Assembly (NCBI RefSeq): GCF_001590965.1
Contig: NZ_BCTW01000028.1
Location: forward strand, 1 to 36,469
Source: Novosphingobium lentum NBRC 107847
GTDB taxonomy: Bacteria; Pseudomonadota; Alphaproteobacteria; Sphingomonadales; Sphingomonadaceae
Direction of reading: 5' to 3'
DNA length: 36,469 nt
Shown here: piece by piece, positions 16,443-24,314 of the stretch
Numbering within the stretch: the first letter of the stretch is position 1
Layout: the number at the start of each line of letters is the position of its first letter
Made by a program: the position numbers and the translations under genes
The notes under the pieces: generated by a model
What the model was told of the DNA's origin: nothing
Databases searched by the model: none
The model's input: the letters and a program-made list of their open reading frames with translations, nothing else

Positions 16443-16568
16443 TCAGCCGGAGAGGAACGCTGTTCTCCACCCTTCGCTGTCGGCAACCTGGCGATAGTTT
16501 TGCGTCGTTACGTCTTCGACCTGCTCCACGGTACGCCGAATCACATGTGGCGACCGGGATAAACCCAT
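16443..16568 (-). other. Short unrecognised coding-like frame
   Basis: A 41-residue frame (MGLSRSPHVIRRTVEQVED at its start, ending WRTAFLSG) looks protein-like in composition. It has no ribosome site I can support and its frame stays open only a little further upstream, to a TAG near 16600. It is probably the tail of another broken gene in the scar. From 16569 to 16790 I see only AT-richer intergenic DNA, including a degenerate CTAATGTTAATTTG at 16602. Confidence 0.2.
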
Positions 16569-16793
16569 GTTCCGATCGGCCACTTCAACAAGACTGACGG
16601 CCTAATGTTAATTTGGAAAGATTATTTTTAAATCTGATCGTTGACTCTGGGGCATCTGGCAGAACTTTTGCTTAGTTATCGCCGTAGGAGTAGCGTGTAG
16701 TGGCTAGTATATTGTAATTAATAGTAAAAAATAGTCCTTGAGGCTCTCTGGACTTGGAGGCGAAAGAGCGCACTTTTGACGAGCCGCGACCTC

Positions 16794-16821
16794 TTGACAT
16801 CAGCCTAATCACGGTTAGTTT
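16794..16821 (+). promoter_or_regulatory. Promoter with CTAAY-N4-RTTAG operator, TonB receptor gene
   Basis: TTGACA (16794-16799) and TAGTTT (16816-16821) form a -35/-10 pair with a 16-base spacer. The palindrome CTAATCACGGTTAG (16805-16818) sits inside the spacer and overlaps the -10. A repressor bound here would block RNA polymerase directly. This is one of six copies of this motif between here and 35400. Confidence 0.7.
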
Positions 16822-16873
16822 AAGGGATCGAAAGACGCCTCGTTGAGGGCGCGTCGTAATCGGGGAGATGGTG

Positions 16874-19228
16874 ATGAATGTGAAAAGGCAGCTGGCTTGC
16901 GGAATAGCGAGCATCGCGTTTGTGACCGCGATGCCGGCATTCGGTCAGAGCGCTCCGACAGCAGATACGGAAGCCAAGGATGCGACCGACGCCGTTGCTC
17001 CTGGAGAAATCATCGTAACGGCGCAGCGGCGTTCGGAATCGCTTTCCAAGGTTCCTGTGGCTGTGTCCGCGTTCAACGCCGAGACGCTGGCAGCGCGCAA
17101 TATCACAAGCGAGCAGGGCCTCGCTTCACTGGTGCCCGGCCTCGTCGTCAAGAGCGGCCAGAATTCGAACCAGCTCAATTTCACGATGCGCGGTCAGACG
17201 CTTGACGCATTTTCGGGTTCGAGCCCGGCCGTTCTGACATATGTCGATGAGGCCCCGGCGACCGAAGGCAACACCTCGACCGCATTTTTCGACTTCAGCT
17301 CCGTTCAGGTGCTGAAGGGACCGCAGGGTACCCTGTTCGGCCGCAATGCGACCGGCGGTGCGATTCTGTACGAGACGACCAAGCCCGGTGACAAGTTCGG
17401 CGGGTATCTGACGGTCAAGGGCGGCCAGCGCAATTACGTCCAGGTTCAGGGCGCTGTCGATATTCCGGTGTCGGATGTCGTGCACGTCCGCCTCGCGGGC
17501 GACTACAACAAGTCGGACGGGTACATTCACAACATCAAGACCGGCAATACGCTGGGCGATACCGATGCTCGTTCGGGCCGCATCACCGTCGTGATCGAAC
17601 CGTCGTCGGGCTTCAAGATGACCACCGTGGGCCAGTACAGCGATTTTCGCGGAAGCGAAGGCGCCGGCGGCCTGTTTTCCTATTACAAGGTGGGCGAAAA
17701 GAACAACGGCTTCGCTTTGAACACTACGCTGGACACGTTGTACGGGCCGAACAGTCCGTTCGCCCCCACGCTCGGCAACGGGCCGATCGGCGATGGCACC
17801 TGGCCGGGCGCGGTCGCGGGCTATCTCGCGTTCCAGCAAGCCAATCCCTACAAGGTCTATCTGAGCTACGACCTGCCGCACAAGGCGCACACCGCGTTCG
17901 TGATCAATACGACGCAGATCGAGGTCGCCGATGGCGTGATCCTCAAGAACATTGCCAACTACGCGGAAGCTTTCGCGCGGACTCCCGGCATTCTGACGGG
18001 TTCGCCGTTCGGCTCGCTCGACCTCTATAATCGCTCCGGACTTGGCAATGGCCCTCCGGGTGGCGAAACGTTCCAGACTAAGCGGCTGTCGGACGAACTG
18101 CAGTTGCAGGGCAAGTCCGGTCGGCTCGACTATATCGTCGGTGCGTTTTATTCGTCGACCAAGAAAGATGAATACATTCCGGTTATCGTCGGCGCAGAAC
18201 TCGCGACGCCACTCGCCGATATTGCCTACAATTATCAGACTGGCGACATATCGAAGGCCGTGTTCGCACAGCTCAGCTACAAGCTGACCGATCAGCTGAC
18301 CGTGACGGCGGGCGGCCGCTACTCTTGGGAGCGCGTGAGCCTTCGCCAGAAGCCGGGCAGCCTGTTCAACCCCACTGGCGCCACGCCGTTCCGGGAAGAG
18401 GCGAACCTCAAGGACCCGAGCTGGACCTTCAACATCCAGTATCAGATCAACCCCAGCAACATGGTGTACTTCGCGCAGCGCGGCAGCTTCCGCGCGGGCG
18501 GTTACAACGGGGCGGTTGCGCCGTTCAACAATGCCAACTTCTTCGGCAACGAAAACACCCACGATTTCGAGCTGGGCTACAAATTCAGCGGCAATTTGGG
18601 GACGGTGCCCACACGTTTCAATCTGGCCGTCTATCGCCAGATCGTGTCGAACGCGCAGCATTCGATCTTCGCCGATCTTGGCGGCGGGCCCTCGGCATTC
18701 ACGGTCAACGTTCCGCAAGAGCGGGTCCAGGGCGTCGAAGTGGAAGCAAACTTCAAGCCGTCGACGTGGCTCGAACTGGGCGTTTCCGGCGCCTATACCG
18801 ATGCCAAGTTCACCAAGAACATCGTCGATCTCAGCCCGCTGGGTGGGCCGGTCATCCCGTTCGACACCTATTCGGACGCGCCGAAATGGGCAGGCTCGGT
18901 CTTTGCGGAAGTGACGTTGCCGGTGCCGGAAGACATGGGCAAGGTGAAGTTCCGTGCCGATGCCTTCGGCCAGACCAGGATCTTCTTTTCGAACAACGAG
19001 GGCTCGTTGACGCCGCGTACCCATCTTTCGGGATACGTTACTGCCGATCTGCGCCTGAGCTGGAACCAGATCGCGGGCAGCGGCATTTCGGTCGCGGCTT
19101 ACGTCAAGAACGTCACCGATAAACTCTACTACAACTCCGGATACGTCGAAGGCGGCAGCGGCGGCTTCAACACCGCGATCTGGGGTGCGCCCCGGACGGT
19201 CGGTGGCGAAGTAACCTTCCGCTTCTAG
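16874..19228 (+). CDS. TonB-dependent outer-membrane receptor
   Basis: 784 residues from ATG 16874, with GGGGAG about 7 bases upstream; an ATG at 16868 in frame overlaps that ribosome site and is less likely. A signal peptide (about 26 residues, ending MPAFGQS) leads to a TonB-box-like GEIIVTAQRRSESL, the plug (VPVAVSAF, LVPGLVVKSGQN, VLKGPQGTLFGRNATGGAI) and a beta-barrel ending VTFRF. It opens the camphor-type gene region and carries the same operator as the catabolic promoters. It therefore probably imports the terpenoid substrate or a derivative across the outer membrane; that role is inference. A strong terminator follows. Confidence 0.95.
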   Translation: MNVKRQLACGIASIAFVTAMPAFGQSAPTADTEAKDATDAVAPGEIIVTAQRRSESLSKVPVAVSAFNAETLAARNITSEQGLASLVPGLVVKSGQNSNQLNFTMRGQTLDAFSGSSPAVLTYVDEAPATEGNTSTAFFDFSSVQVLKGPQGTLFGRNATGGAILYETTKPGDKFGGYLTVKGGQRNYVQVQGAVDIPVSDVVHVRLAGDYNKSDGYIHNIKTGNTLGDTDARSGRITVVIEPSSGFKMTTVGQYSDFRGSEGAGGLFSYYKVGEKNNGFALNTTLDTLYGPNSPFAPTLGNGPIGDGTWPGAVAGYLAFQQANPYKVYLSYDLPHKAHTAFVINTTQIEVADGVILKNIANYAEAFARTPGILTGSPFGSLDLYNRSGLGNGPPGGETFQTKRLSDELQLQGKSGRLDYIVGAFYSSTKKDEYIPVIVGAELATPLADIAYNYQTGDISKAVFAQLSYKLTDQLTVTAGGRYSWERVSLRQKPGSLFNPTGATPFREEANLKDPSWTFNIQYQINPSNMVYFAQRGSFRAGGYNGAVAPFNNANFFGNENTHDFELGYKFSGNLGTVPTRFNLAVYRQIVSNAQHSIFADLGGGPSAFTVNVPQERVQGVEVEANFKPSTWLELGVSGAYTDAKFTKNIVDLSPLGGPVIPFDTYSDAPKWAGSVFAEVTLPVPEDMGKVKFRADAFGQTRIFFSNNEGSLTPRTHLSGYVTADLRLSWNQIAGSGISVAAYVKNVTDKLYYNSGYVEGGSGGFNTAIWGAPRTVGGEVTFRF

Positions 19229-19237
19229 CGCCATCGG

Positions 19238-19267
19238 GTGGCGGGCAGGGCCACACCTGCCCGCCAC
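19238..19267 (+). terminator. Rho-independent-type terminator after TonB receptor
   Basis: GTGGCGGGCAGG and CCTGCCCGCCAC form a perfect 12-bp stem with a 6-base loop starting 10 bp past the stop codon, followed by TTT. The T-run is short but the stem is strong. Confidence 0.8.
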
Positions 19268-19388
19268 TTTCGCGGCTGGCCGGGCAGGCGGCCGGATCAT
19301 ATCCGCAGGCTTTCCCGGCGCGATCCGGGCACCGGTTTGCTGCGCGTGACCGCGCACCATTGTATCAGATTTCGAGGGCGACATTGAC

Positions 19389-21023
19389 ATGACGACAGAG
19401 ATGACCCCCGACTTTGACGCTGTGGTCATCGGTGCCGGCGTGACCGGCATATACCAGGCCTATCTGCTCGATCAGCAGGGCATGAGCGTGCTGGGCGTCG
19501 ACACGGCAGAGGACGTTGGCGGCACCTGGTACTGGAACCGGTATCCGGGGTGTCGGCTGGATACGGAAAGCTATGCTTACGGCTATTTCGCGCTCACCGG
19601 CATACTTCCCGACTGGACGTGGAGCGAGAATTTCGCCGCTCAGCCCGAAATGCTGCGCTATGTTCAGGCGGCCGCCGACAAGATGAACATACGGCGGCTG
19701 TACAAATTCAAGACGAAAGTCGTCTCTGCGATCTATAACGATGCCGGGAACGTCTGGGATGTCACGCTGGATGACGGATCAGCTCTGTCATGCCGTTATC
19801 TGATATCGGCCACCGGCCCGCTTTCTGCCTCGAGCATGCCCGACTACAAGGGCCTGAATACCTTCAAGGGCGAGGCGTTCCATTCGTCTCACTGGCCCCG
19901 AGGGGCGGATGGCACACCCAAGTCCATCGACTTTACCGGCAAGCGGGTTGGCGTGATCGGAACCGGAGCCACCGGCGTCCAGATCATTCCGATCGTGGCG
20001 GAAACCGCACAGGACCTGTACGTTCTCCAGCGCACGCCAAACTGGTGCACACCGCTGGGAAATACGCCGCTGAGCAAGGACGATATGGACCTGATCCGTA
20101 ATCGCTTCCCGACCATCCTCGAATACGTCAAGACAACGCCGACGTCGTTTCCGTATCATCGCGACACGCGCAAGGCGAGCCAGGTTTCGGAACAAGAGCG
20201 GGGCGAAATCTTCGAGGAGCTTTACAACCAGCCCGGCTACGGCATCTGGCTGAGCACCTTTCGCGATCTGCTGCTGAGCAAGGAATCGAACAAATTTCTG
20301 GCCGATTTCGTCGCTGGAAAAATCAGGCAGCGCGTCAACGATCCGGTCGTGGCGGAAAAGCTGATCCCGGTCGATCATCCGTTCGGGGCGAAGCGCGTCC
20401 CGATGGAAACCGGTTATTACGAGACGTATAACCAGAGCAACGTCCACCTCGTGGACATCAAGACGACGCCGATCACCGAGTTCGTCGAAAACGGGGTGAT
20501 GATCGGTGGCGAGCTTTACGAACTGGACGTGATCGTCTTCGCCACGGGCTTCGATGGCATAACCGGCTCGCTCGACCGGATCGATATCCGGGGCCATGAC
20601 GGTGTGCGGTTGATCGATGCCTGGGTCGATGGTCCTTCGACCTTTCTCGGTCTGCAGGCCTGCGGTTTCCCGAACTTCTTCACGCTGGTCGGCCCGCACA
20701 ACGGTTCGGCATTCTGCAATGTTGGCGTTTGCGGGGGACTTCAAGCAGAGTGGGTTACCAACATGCTATCGTACATGGAGGCTCGCGGGTTTACGTATTC
20801 GCAACCCACACAGGCAGCGGAGAACCAATGGACCGACGCTGTCTATGCCGAATTTGCGAGAACGCTCATGGCTGATACCAACGCCTGGTGGATCAAGGTC
20901 ACGCACAAGCCCGACGGCAGCATCGTTCGCCGTACGCTGGTTTATGTCGGCGGCGGTCCGGAATACCGCAAGCGCTGCCAGGAAGTGGCGTATGGCGGGT
21001 ACGAGGGATTCGAGCTCGCCTGA
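19389..21023 (+). CDS. camG: Type I Baeyer-Villiger monooxygenase, OTEMO-like
   Basis: 544 residues, FAD- and NADPH-dependent. The first dinucleotide motif is GAGVTG (residues 15-20), the BVMO fingerprint is FKGEAFHSSHWP (159-170) and the second Rossmann motif is GTGATG (191-196). The whole sequence, including the GTWYWNRYPGCRLDTESYAY stretch, QRTPNWCTPLGN and GPHNGSAFCNVGVCGGLQ, follows remembered OTEMO of Pseudomonas putida (CamG, about 545 residues). OTEMO oxidises 2-oxo-delta3-4,5,5-trimethylcyclopentenylacetyl-CoA to a lactone in camphor breakdown. It has no CTAAY-N4-RTTAG copy directly upstream and lies behind the receptor terminator, so it may use its own promoter or read-through. It is convergent with the VOC gene. 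Confidence 0.92.
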   Translation: MTTEMTPDFDAVVIGAGVTGIYQAYLLDQQGMSVLGVDTAEDVGGTWYWNRYPGCRLDTESYAYGYFALTGILPDWTWSENFAAQPEMLRYVQAAADKMNIRRLYKFKTKVVSAIYNDAGNVWDVTLDDGSALSCRYLISATGPLSASSMPDYKGLNTFKGEAFHSSHWPRGADGTPKSIDFTGKRVGVIGTGATGVQIIPIVAETAQDLYVLQRTPNWCTPLGNTPLSKDDMDLIRNRFPTILEYVKTTPTSFPYHRDTRKASQVSEQERGEIFEELYNQPGYGIWLSTFRDLLLSKESNKFLADFVAGKIRQRVNDPVVAEKLIPVDHPFGAKRVPMETGYYETYNQSNVHLVDIKTTPITEFVENGVMIGGELYELDVIVFATGFDGITGSLDRIDIRGHDGVRLIDAWVDGPSTFLGLQACGFPNFFTLVGPHNGSAFCNVGVCGGLQAEWVTNMLSYMEARGFTYSQPTQAAENQWTDAVYAEFARTLMADTNAWWIKVTHKPDGSIVRRTLVYVGGGPEYRKRCQEVAYGGYEGFELA

Positions 21024-21053
21024 CCGGTTTGATCCGGCGACAACGCTCGTCGA

Positions 21054-21443
21054 TCAGCCTCGAAGCTCGATCCCGTTGCCTTCGACGTCGCGCAGATAAA
21101 TCGTCTGGGCGTGCCCGTCGAAGCCATAACGCTCGGCGGGAGGATCGCTTTCCACCCCGTGAGCGGCAAGTTCGGCCCTGACCGTTTCAGCATTGAATGC
21201 CTCGACCCGCAGGCAGATGTGGTCGAGATTGCGGCCCGGCCCGGCGGCGCCGGGGGATTGCACGCCGAGCGTTCCGGCGCGATCGACCAGATCGATGAGC
21301 GCGTTTCCGGCCTGGAGATGCACCAGGCCGATGTCATCCTGGCGGTGCTTGACCCGGCAGCCGAGCACGGTGCTGTAAAACTCCGTCATCCGGGCCAGGT
21401 TCGATACCAGCAGCACGACGTGGTCGATCCCGCCGATCTTCAT
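21054..21443 (-). CDS. VOC/glyoxalase-family protein
   Basis: 129 residues, a single vicinal-oxygen-chelate module pair. Candidate metal ligands are His8 (GIDHVVLLV), His in IGLVHLQAG or NLDHICLRV, and Glu near the C-terminus (GNGIELRG). The family covers glyoxalases, epimerases and small dioxygenases. The gene is last in the minus-strand set with two SDRs and a crotonase, but is separated from them by a very long hairpin. An epimerase or lyase step on a pathway intermediate is possible; no specific function recognised. Confidence 0.85.
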   Translation of the reverse strand: MKIGGIDHVVLLVSNLARMTEFYSTVLGCRVKHRQDDIGLVHLQAGNALIDLVDRAGTLGVQSPGAAGPGRNLDHICLRVEAFNAETVRAELAAHGVESDPPAERYGFDGHAQTIYLRDVEGNGIELRG

Positions 21444-21508
21444 TGCGCATTCCTTCGCCCGAGAGCCTGCACCGCTGACGGCCAGACTAGAGCTTTACCG
21501 TTGCAGAC

Positions 21509-21586
21509 GGTACCAGCCCGCTCCCCGCCCGACCACCCAAGCCATTGTATGATATGGGTGGTCGGGCGGGGGAGCGGGCTGGTACC
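21509..21586. repeat. Very long near-perfect hairpin between SDR and VOC genes
   Basis: A 31-base left arm starting GGTACCAGCCCG (21509-21539) is repeated in inverse at 21555-21586 with only one extra G, leaving a 15-base loop. Just beyond is a perfect 14-bp palindrome CCGACGTACGTCGG (21590-21603). There is no T-run on either side. It may be a transcript-end or processing structure between the SDR and VOC genes, or a remnant of a small palindromic mobile element. Confidence 0.85.
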
Positions 21587-21610
21587 GAACCGACGTACGT
21601 CGGAATAACT

Positions 21611-22375
21611 CTAACGAACCGAAATCAACCCCCCATCGACAGGCAGGAGCTGGCCCGTGATAAACCGCGAACCATCACCGGCCAGGAAGACCATCACCGG
21701 CGCGAGATCGGTGTCCGCGTTGCCGAACTTGCCGCCCAGCGGAATCTGTTCCGCCGTTGCCTTGTCGTGCGCCGCAAGATCCTCATCCGACAAAGCCTCG
21801 CGAAAGCGCTCGTACATCGGCGTGACCATGTAGGGGAGCACGGCGTTCAGGCGGATGCCCTGCTTGCCCCACTCGCGCGCAACGCTGCGCGTCCAGGCGT
21901 GGACAGCCGCCTTGGACGCGCCGTAGACGGCATTGTTGATTTCGGCGGTCAGCCCGGATTCCGATCCGAAGTTGATGATCGAACCACCCTGCGGCATGTG
22001 CCGGTAGGCCGCGCCGTTGGTATAGATCGTACCGTTGACGTTGACATTGAACAGCCACGCCAGGGTTTCATCAGGCACATCATGCGTCGCCGCATGGCGG
22101 TGGACGCCTGCGACATGCGCCAGCACATCCAGCCCGCCCAAACGCTTCACGGCCGCATCGAACGCCGTATCGACTTCGGCCCGATCGCCCACGTTGCATC
22201 GGATGAAGAATGCGGAGCCCGGCCCATCGAGACCGGCCAGAGCGGCTTCGCCTTTGTCCGTATCGACATCCATTGCGGCCACTTGTGCGCCCGCCGCGAC
22301 ATAGGCGCGAACGGTGGAGGCTCCGATGCCCTGAGCCGATCCGGTTACGATGATCTTCTTGTTGCGCAATTCCAT
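21611..22375 (-). CDS. Short-chain dehydrogenase/reductase
   Basis: 254 residues from ATG at 22375, with AAAGGG 9 bases upstream; a longer frame exists but lacks support. Classical SDR: TGSAQGIG (11-18) binds NAD(P), the NVNVNG segment follows, and the catalytic set is Ser138 with Tyr151 and Lys155 (YGASK). Asp36 and Asp38 after the second strand (AAMDVD) favour NAD. It follows the crotonase gene by 55 bp in the same direction. In a camphor-type pathway it could oxidise a hydroxyacyl-CoA or an alcohol intermediate; the substrate is not deducible from sequence. Confidence 0.92.
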   Translation of the reverse strand: MELRNKKIIVTGSAQGIGASTVRAYVAAGAQVAAMDVDTDKGEAALAGLDGPGSAFFIRCNVGDRAEVDTAFDAAVKRLGGLDVLAHVAGVHRHAATHDVPDETLAWLFNVNVNGTIYTNGAAYRHMPQGGSIINFGSESGLTAEINNAVYGASKAAVHAWTRSVAREWGKQGIRLNAVLPYMVTPMYERFREALSDEDLAAHDKATAEQIPLGGKFGNADTDLAPVMVFLAGDGSRFITGQLLPVDGGLISVR

Positions 22376-22430
22376 CAGAGAATGCCCTTTCGTTCGGTAA
22401 GCCTTTGGCTCAGCTGTAATTTTTACTTGA

Positions 22431-23216
22431 TCAGCGGCCTTGCCACTGCGGCGCCCGGCGCTCTTTCCAGGCCTGCGATGCTTCGCGGAAGTCCTGCGTC
22501 GCTGCATAGGCGTCGATTAACGGATAGCGTTGGCCCACCGCCTGCTCGAGGCTGGCTTCGAGGCCTGTGAGCGCCGCCTGCTTTCCGGCCTGCGACACCA
22601 GCGGCGAGCAGGCCAGCAGTTTTTGCACCCACCGTTCGACCGTGTCGGGCAAGGCGGCCATCGCGGCGATCTCGTTTACCAGCCCGAACTGGAACGCCCG
22701 CTCGGCGTCGAGCGGCTCACTGGCCGTGATCATCGCCATGGCCACCCGATAAGGAAGCTGGCGGATCGCGCGATGAACCGGGCCGCAATGGTCGATGAAG
22801 CCAGCCCGCGCTTCCGGCAGGCCGAACCGGGTATTGTCCGCAGCGATCAGAATATCGCAGCACGCCGCAAGCTCGAAACCCAGGCCAAGGACATGGCCAT
22901 GAACGACGCCGATCAGCGGCTTTTGCAGGCGCACCAGCCTGCCGCCGAGGCCCGTGAGCCCTCCGCCCAGCGAGAGGCCGCTCAGCGAGAGGCCATCCTG
23001 TGAACCCGGCAGGTCCGAAAGGTCACCGCCGGCGCAAAACGCCTTGTCGCCAGCGCCCGCCAGAACCGCAACCCGGATGTCGGGGTCGCTGTCGATGCGC
23101 GCCCAGGCTCCGCCCAATGCGACCTCCATCTCCGCGTTGATCGCATTGAGGGCGGACGGGCGATTGAGCCGAACTTCGGCTACGTTTCCGCGAACTTCAA
23201 ATTCGATCAATGGCAT
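22431..23216 (-). CDS. Enoyl-CoA hydratase/isomerase (crotonase) family protein
   Basis: 261 residues. The crotonase core is evident: LNRPSALNAIN near the start, the CoA-ester oxyanion loops DKAFCAGGDLSDL and GHVLGLGFELAACCDI, and GLPEARAGFIDHCG, where the first catalytic-type glutamate lies in PEA. The second usual glutamate position is not obvious because GFIDHCGPVHRA replaces the common GG-xxR-LPR motif, so hydratase activity is not assured. The gene lies between two SDR genes, 21 bp after the upstream SDR. A role in breaking down the branched acyl-CoA from the ring-opened terpenoid is plausible inference. Confidence 0.9.
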   Translation of the reverse strand: MPLIEFEVRGNVAEVRLNRPSALNAINAEMEVALGGAWARIDSDPDIRVAVLAGAGDKAFCAGGDLSDLPGSQDGLSLSGLSLGGGLTGLGGRLVRLQKPLIGVVHGHVLGLGFELAACCDILIAADNTRFGLPEARAGFIDHCGPVHRAIRQLPYRVAMAMITASEPLDAERAFQFGLVNEIAAMAALPDTVERWVQKLLACSPLVSQAGKQAALTGLEASLEQAVGQRYPLIDAYAATQDFREASQAWKERRAPQWQGR

Positions 23217-23237
23217 GGCAATCCGACTCCGTCAGAC

Positions 23238-23984
23238 TTAATGCGCCAGCATGCCAGCATCGACGAGGTGCTCCGCCCCGGTGACGTACGAGGATTCATC
23301 GGAGGCGAGGAACAGCACGACGTTCGAAACCTCGATCGGCTGGGCAATGCGCCCGAGCGGGATCTGCGCGAGCGCTTCGCCGCCGACTTCGTCTGTCGCC
23401 TCGACCATCATCGGCGTCTGGATGAAGCCGGGATGGACGGAATTTACCCGGATGTTATGCTTGCCGTATTCCATCGCCGTGGCTTTGGTCATGCCGCGCA
23501 CGGCGAATTTGCTCGCGACATAGGCCAGGCTGGGAAAGCCGTAGTTCGCGGCCATGCCGGCGATCGACGAGATGTTCACGATCGATCCGCGCGCGGCCTT
23601 GACCATGACCGGCAGCACCGCCTTCATGCCATAGAAGACCGAATGCTGGTTGACCGCGCAGACCAGGTCGTAGCCGTCATTGTCCAGTTCAGCGGTGGGC
23701 GCCATCGGGCCCAGGATGCCGGCGTTGTTCACCAGGATGTCGATGGTGCCATAAGCCGCCACGGCTTTCGCCACGACGGTCTCCCACGATTCCGGCTTGG
23801 TCACATCGTGCGCCACAAACATCGCGTTGTCGCCAAGCTCTTTGGCAAGCGCCTCGCCACCGGCGACGTTCAGATCGGTCAGAACAACCCGGGCGCCCTG
23901 TTCCACAAACAGGCGGGCGTGCGATGCCCCCATGCCGCGCGCGGCACCGGTGATGATGGCAACTTTTCCGCTCAGGCGACCCAT
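23238..23984 (-). CDS. Short-chain dehydrogenase/reductase
   Basis: 248 residues from ATG 23984, supported by GGAGAG 5 bases upstream. Classical SDR motifs: TGAARGMG (12-19), Asp37 for NAD preference in LTDLN, NNAG (86-89), Ser139/140, and Tyr155 with Lys159 (YVASK). It resembles the 3-alpha/20-beta-hydroxysteroid and cyclic-alcohol dehydrogenase subgroup (LFLASDESSYVTGAEHLVDAG at the end). It is the first gene of the minus-strand operon SDR-crotonase-SDR and is controlled by the operator-bearing promoter at 24013-24054. Cyclic or terpenoid alcohol oxidation is a reasonable guess. Confidence 0.93.
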   Translation of the reverse strand: MGRLSGKVAIITGAARGMGASHARLFVEQGARVVLTDLNVAGGEALAKELGDNAMFVAHDVTKPESWETVVAKAVAAYGTIDILVNNAGILGPMAPTAELDNDGYDLVCAVNQHSVFYGMKAVLPVMVKAARGSIVNISSIAGMAANYGFPSLAYVASKFAVRGMTKATAMEYGKHNIRVNSVHPGFIQTPMMVEATDEVGGEALAQIPLGRIAQPIEVSNVVLFLASDESSYVTGAEHLVDAGMLAH

Positions 23985-24012
23985 ACTCTCTCCTACCGTT
24001 TGGCTCACTGGC

Positions 24013-24054
24013 CTAATTACGATTACAAAACGCTTGGTGGACAAGAAAGTCAAG
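24013..24054 (-). promoter_or_regulatory. Promoter and operator for SDR-crotonase operon
   Basis: On the minus strand TTGACT (24054-24049) is followed after 17 bases by TTTTGT. The palindrome CTAATTACGATTAC (24013-24026, one mismatch in the last base of the consensus) begins at the -10 and covers the likely start of transcription. The arrangement matches the promoters at 30057 and 35354. Confidence 0.65.
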
Positions 24055-24199
24055 AGTTGCATGCACTGGCGCGTGGTTTCACCGCACCAAATTTGCCGCG
24101 CGGAAGATAATTAAATATATAGTACAATGTGTTAATTGATTATGGCTGAGCGCGAGCAAATGGCGGAAAGATGTGCAGGGCCGGGCCTCAGATTCCAGC

Positions 24200-24226
24200 T
24201 TGCAACCGCAGACTAATTATGATTAG
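24200..24226 (+). promoter_or_regulatory. Promoter and operator for Zn-ADH/CYP101 operon
   Basis: TTGCAA (24200-24205) is followed 7 bases later by the perfect palindrome CTAATTATGATTAG (24213-24226); a -10 (TTAGGT) would overlap its right end. The same 7-base offset from a TTGCxA box is seen at the LLM promoter at 30271. From about 24040 to 24314 there is otherwise no gene. Confidence 0.65.
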
Positions 24227-24314
24227 GTTGAATGACGCGCGGGAAGGCGGATGCCTCGCTGCCGCCACCGTCAAGGCGGCAAGCCCCACCCCAAGTCGCC
24301 ACGAGAGGAAAACA

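Noticed and set aside
16602..16615. CTAATGTTAATTTG as a seventh operator
   Set aside because: The right half (ATTTG) departs from RTTAG and no promoter elements surround it; it may be a degenerate copy.
17126..19450. A 774-codon open frame antisense to the TonB receptor
   Set aside because: High-GC codon usage leaves the opposite strand open; the translation is low-complexity and arginine-rich with no family features, while the plus strand is a textbook receptor.
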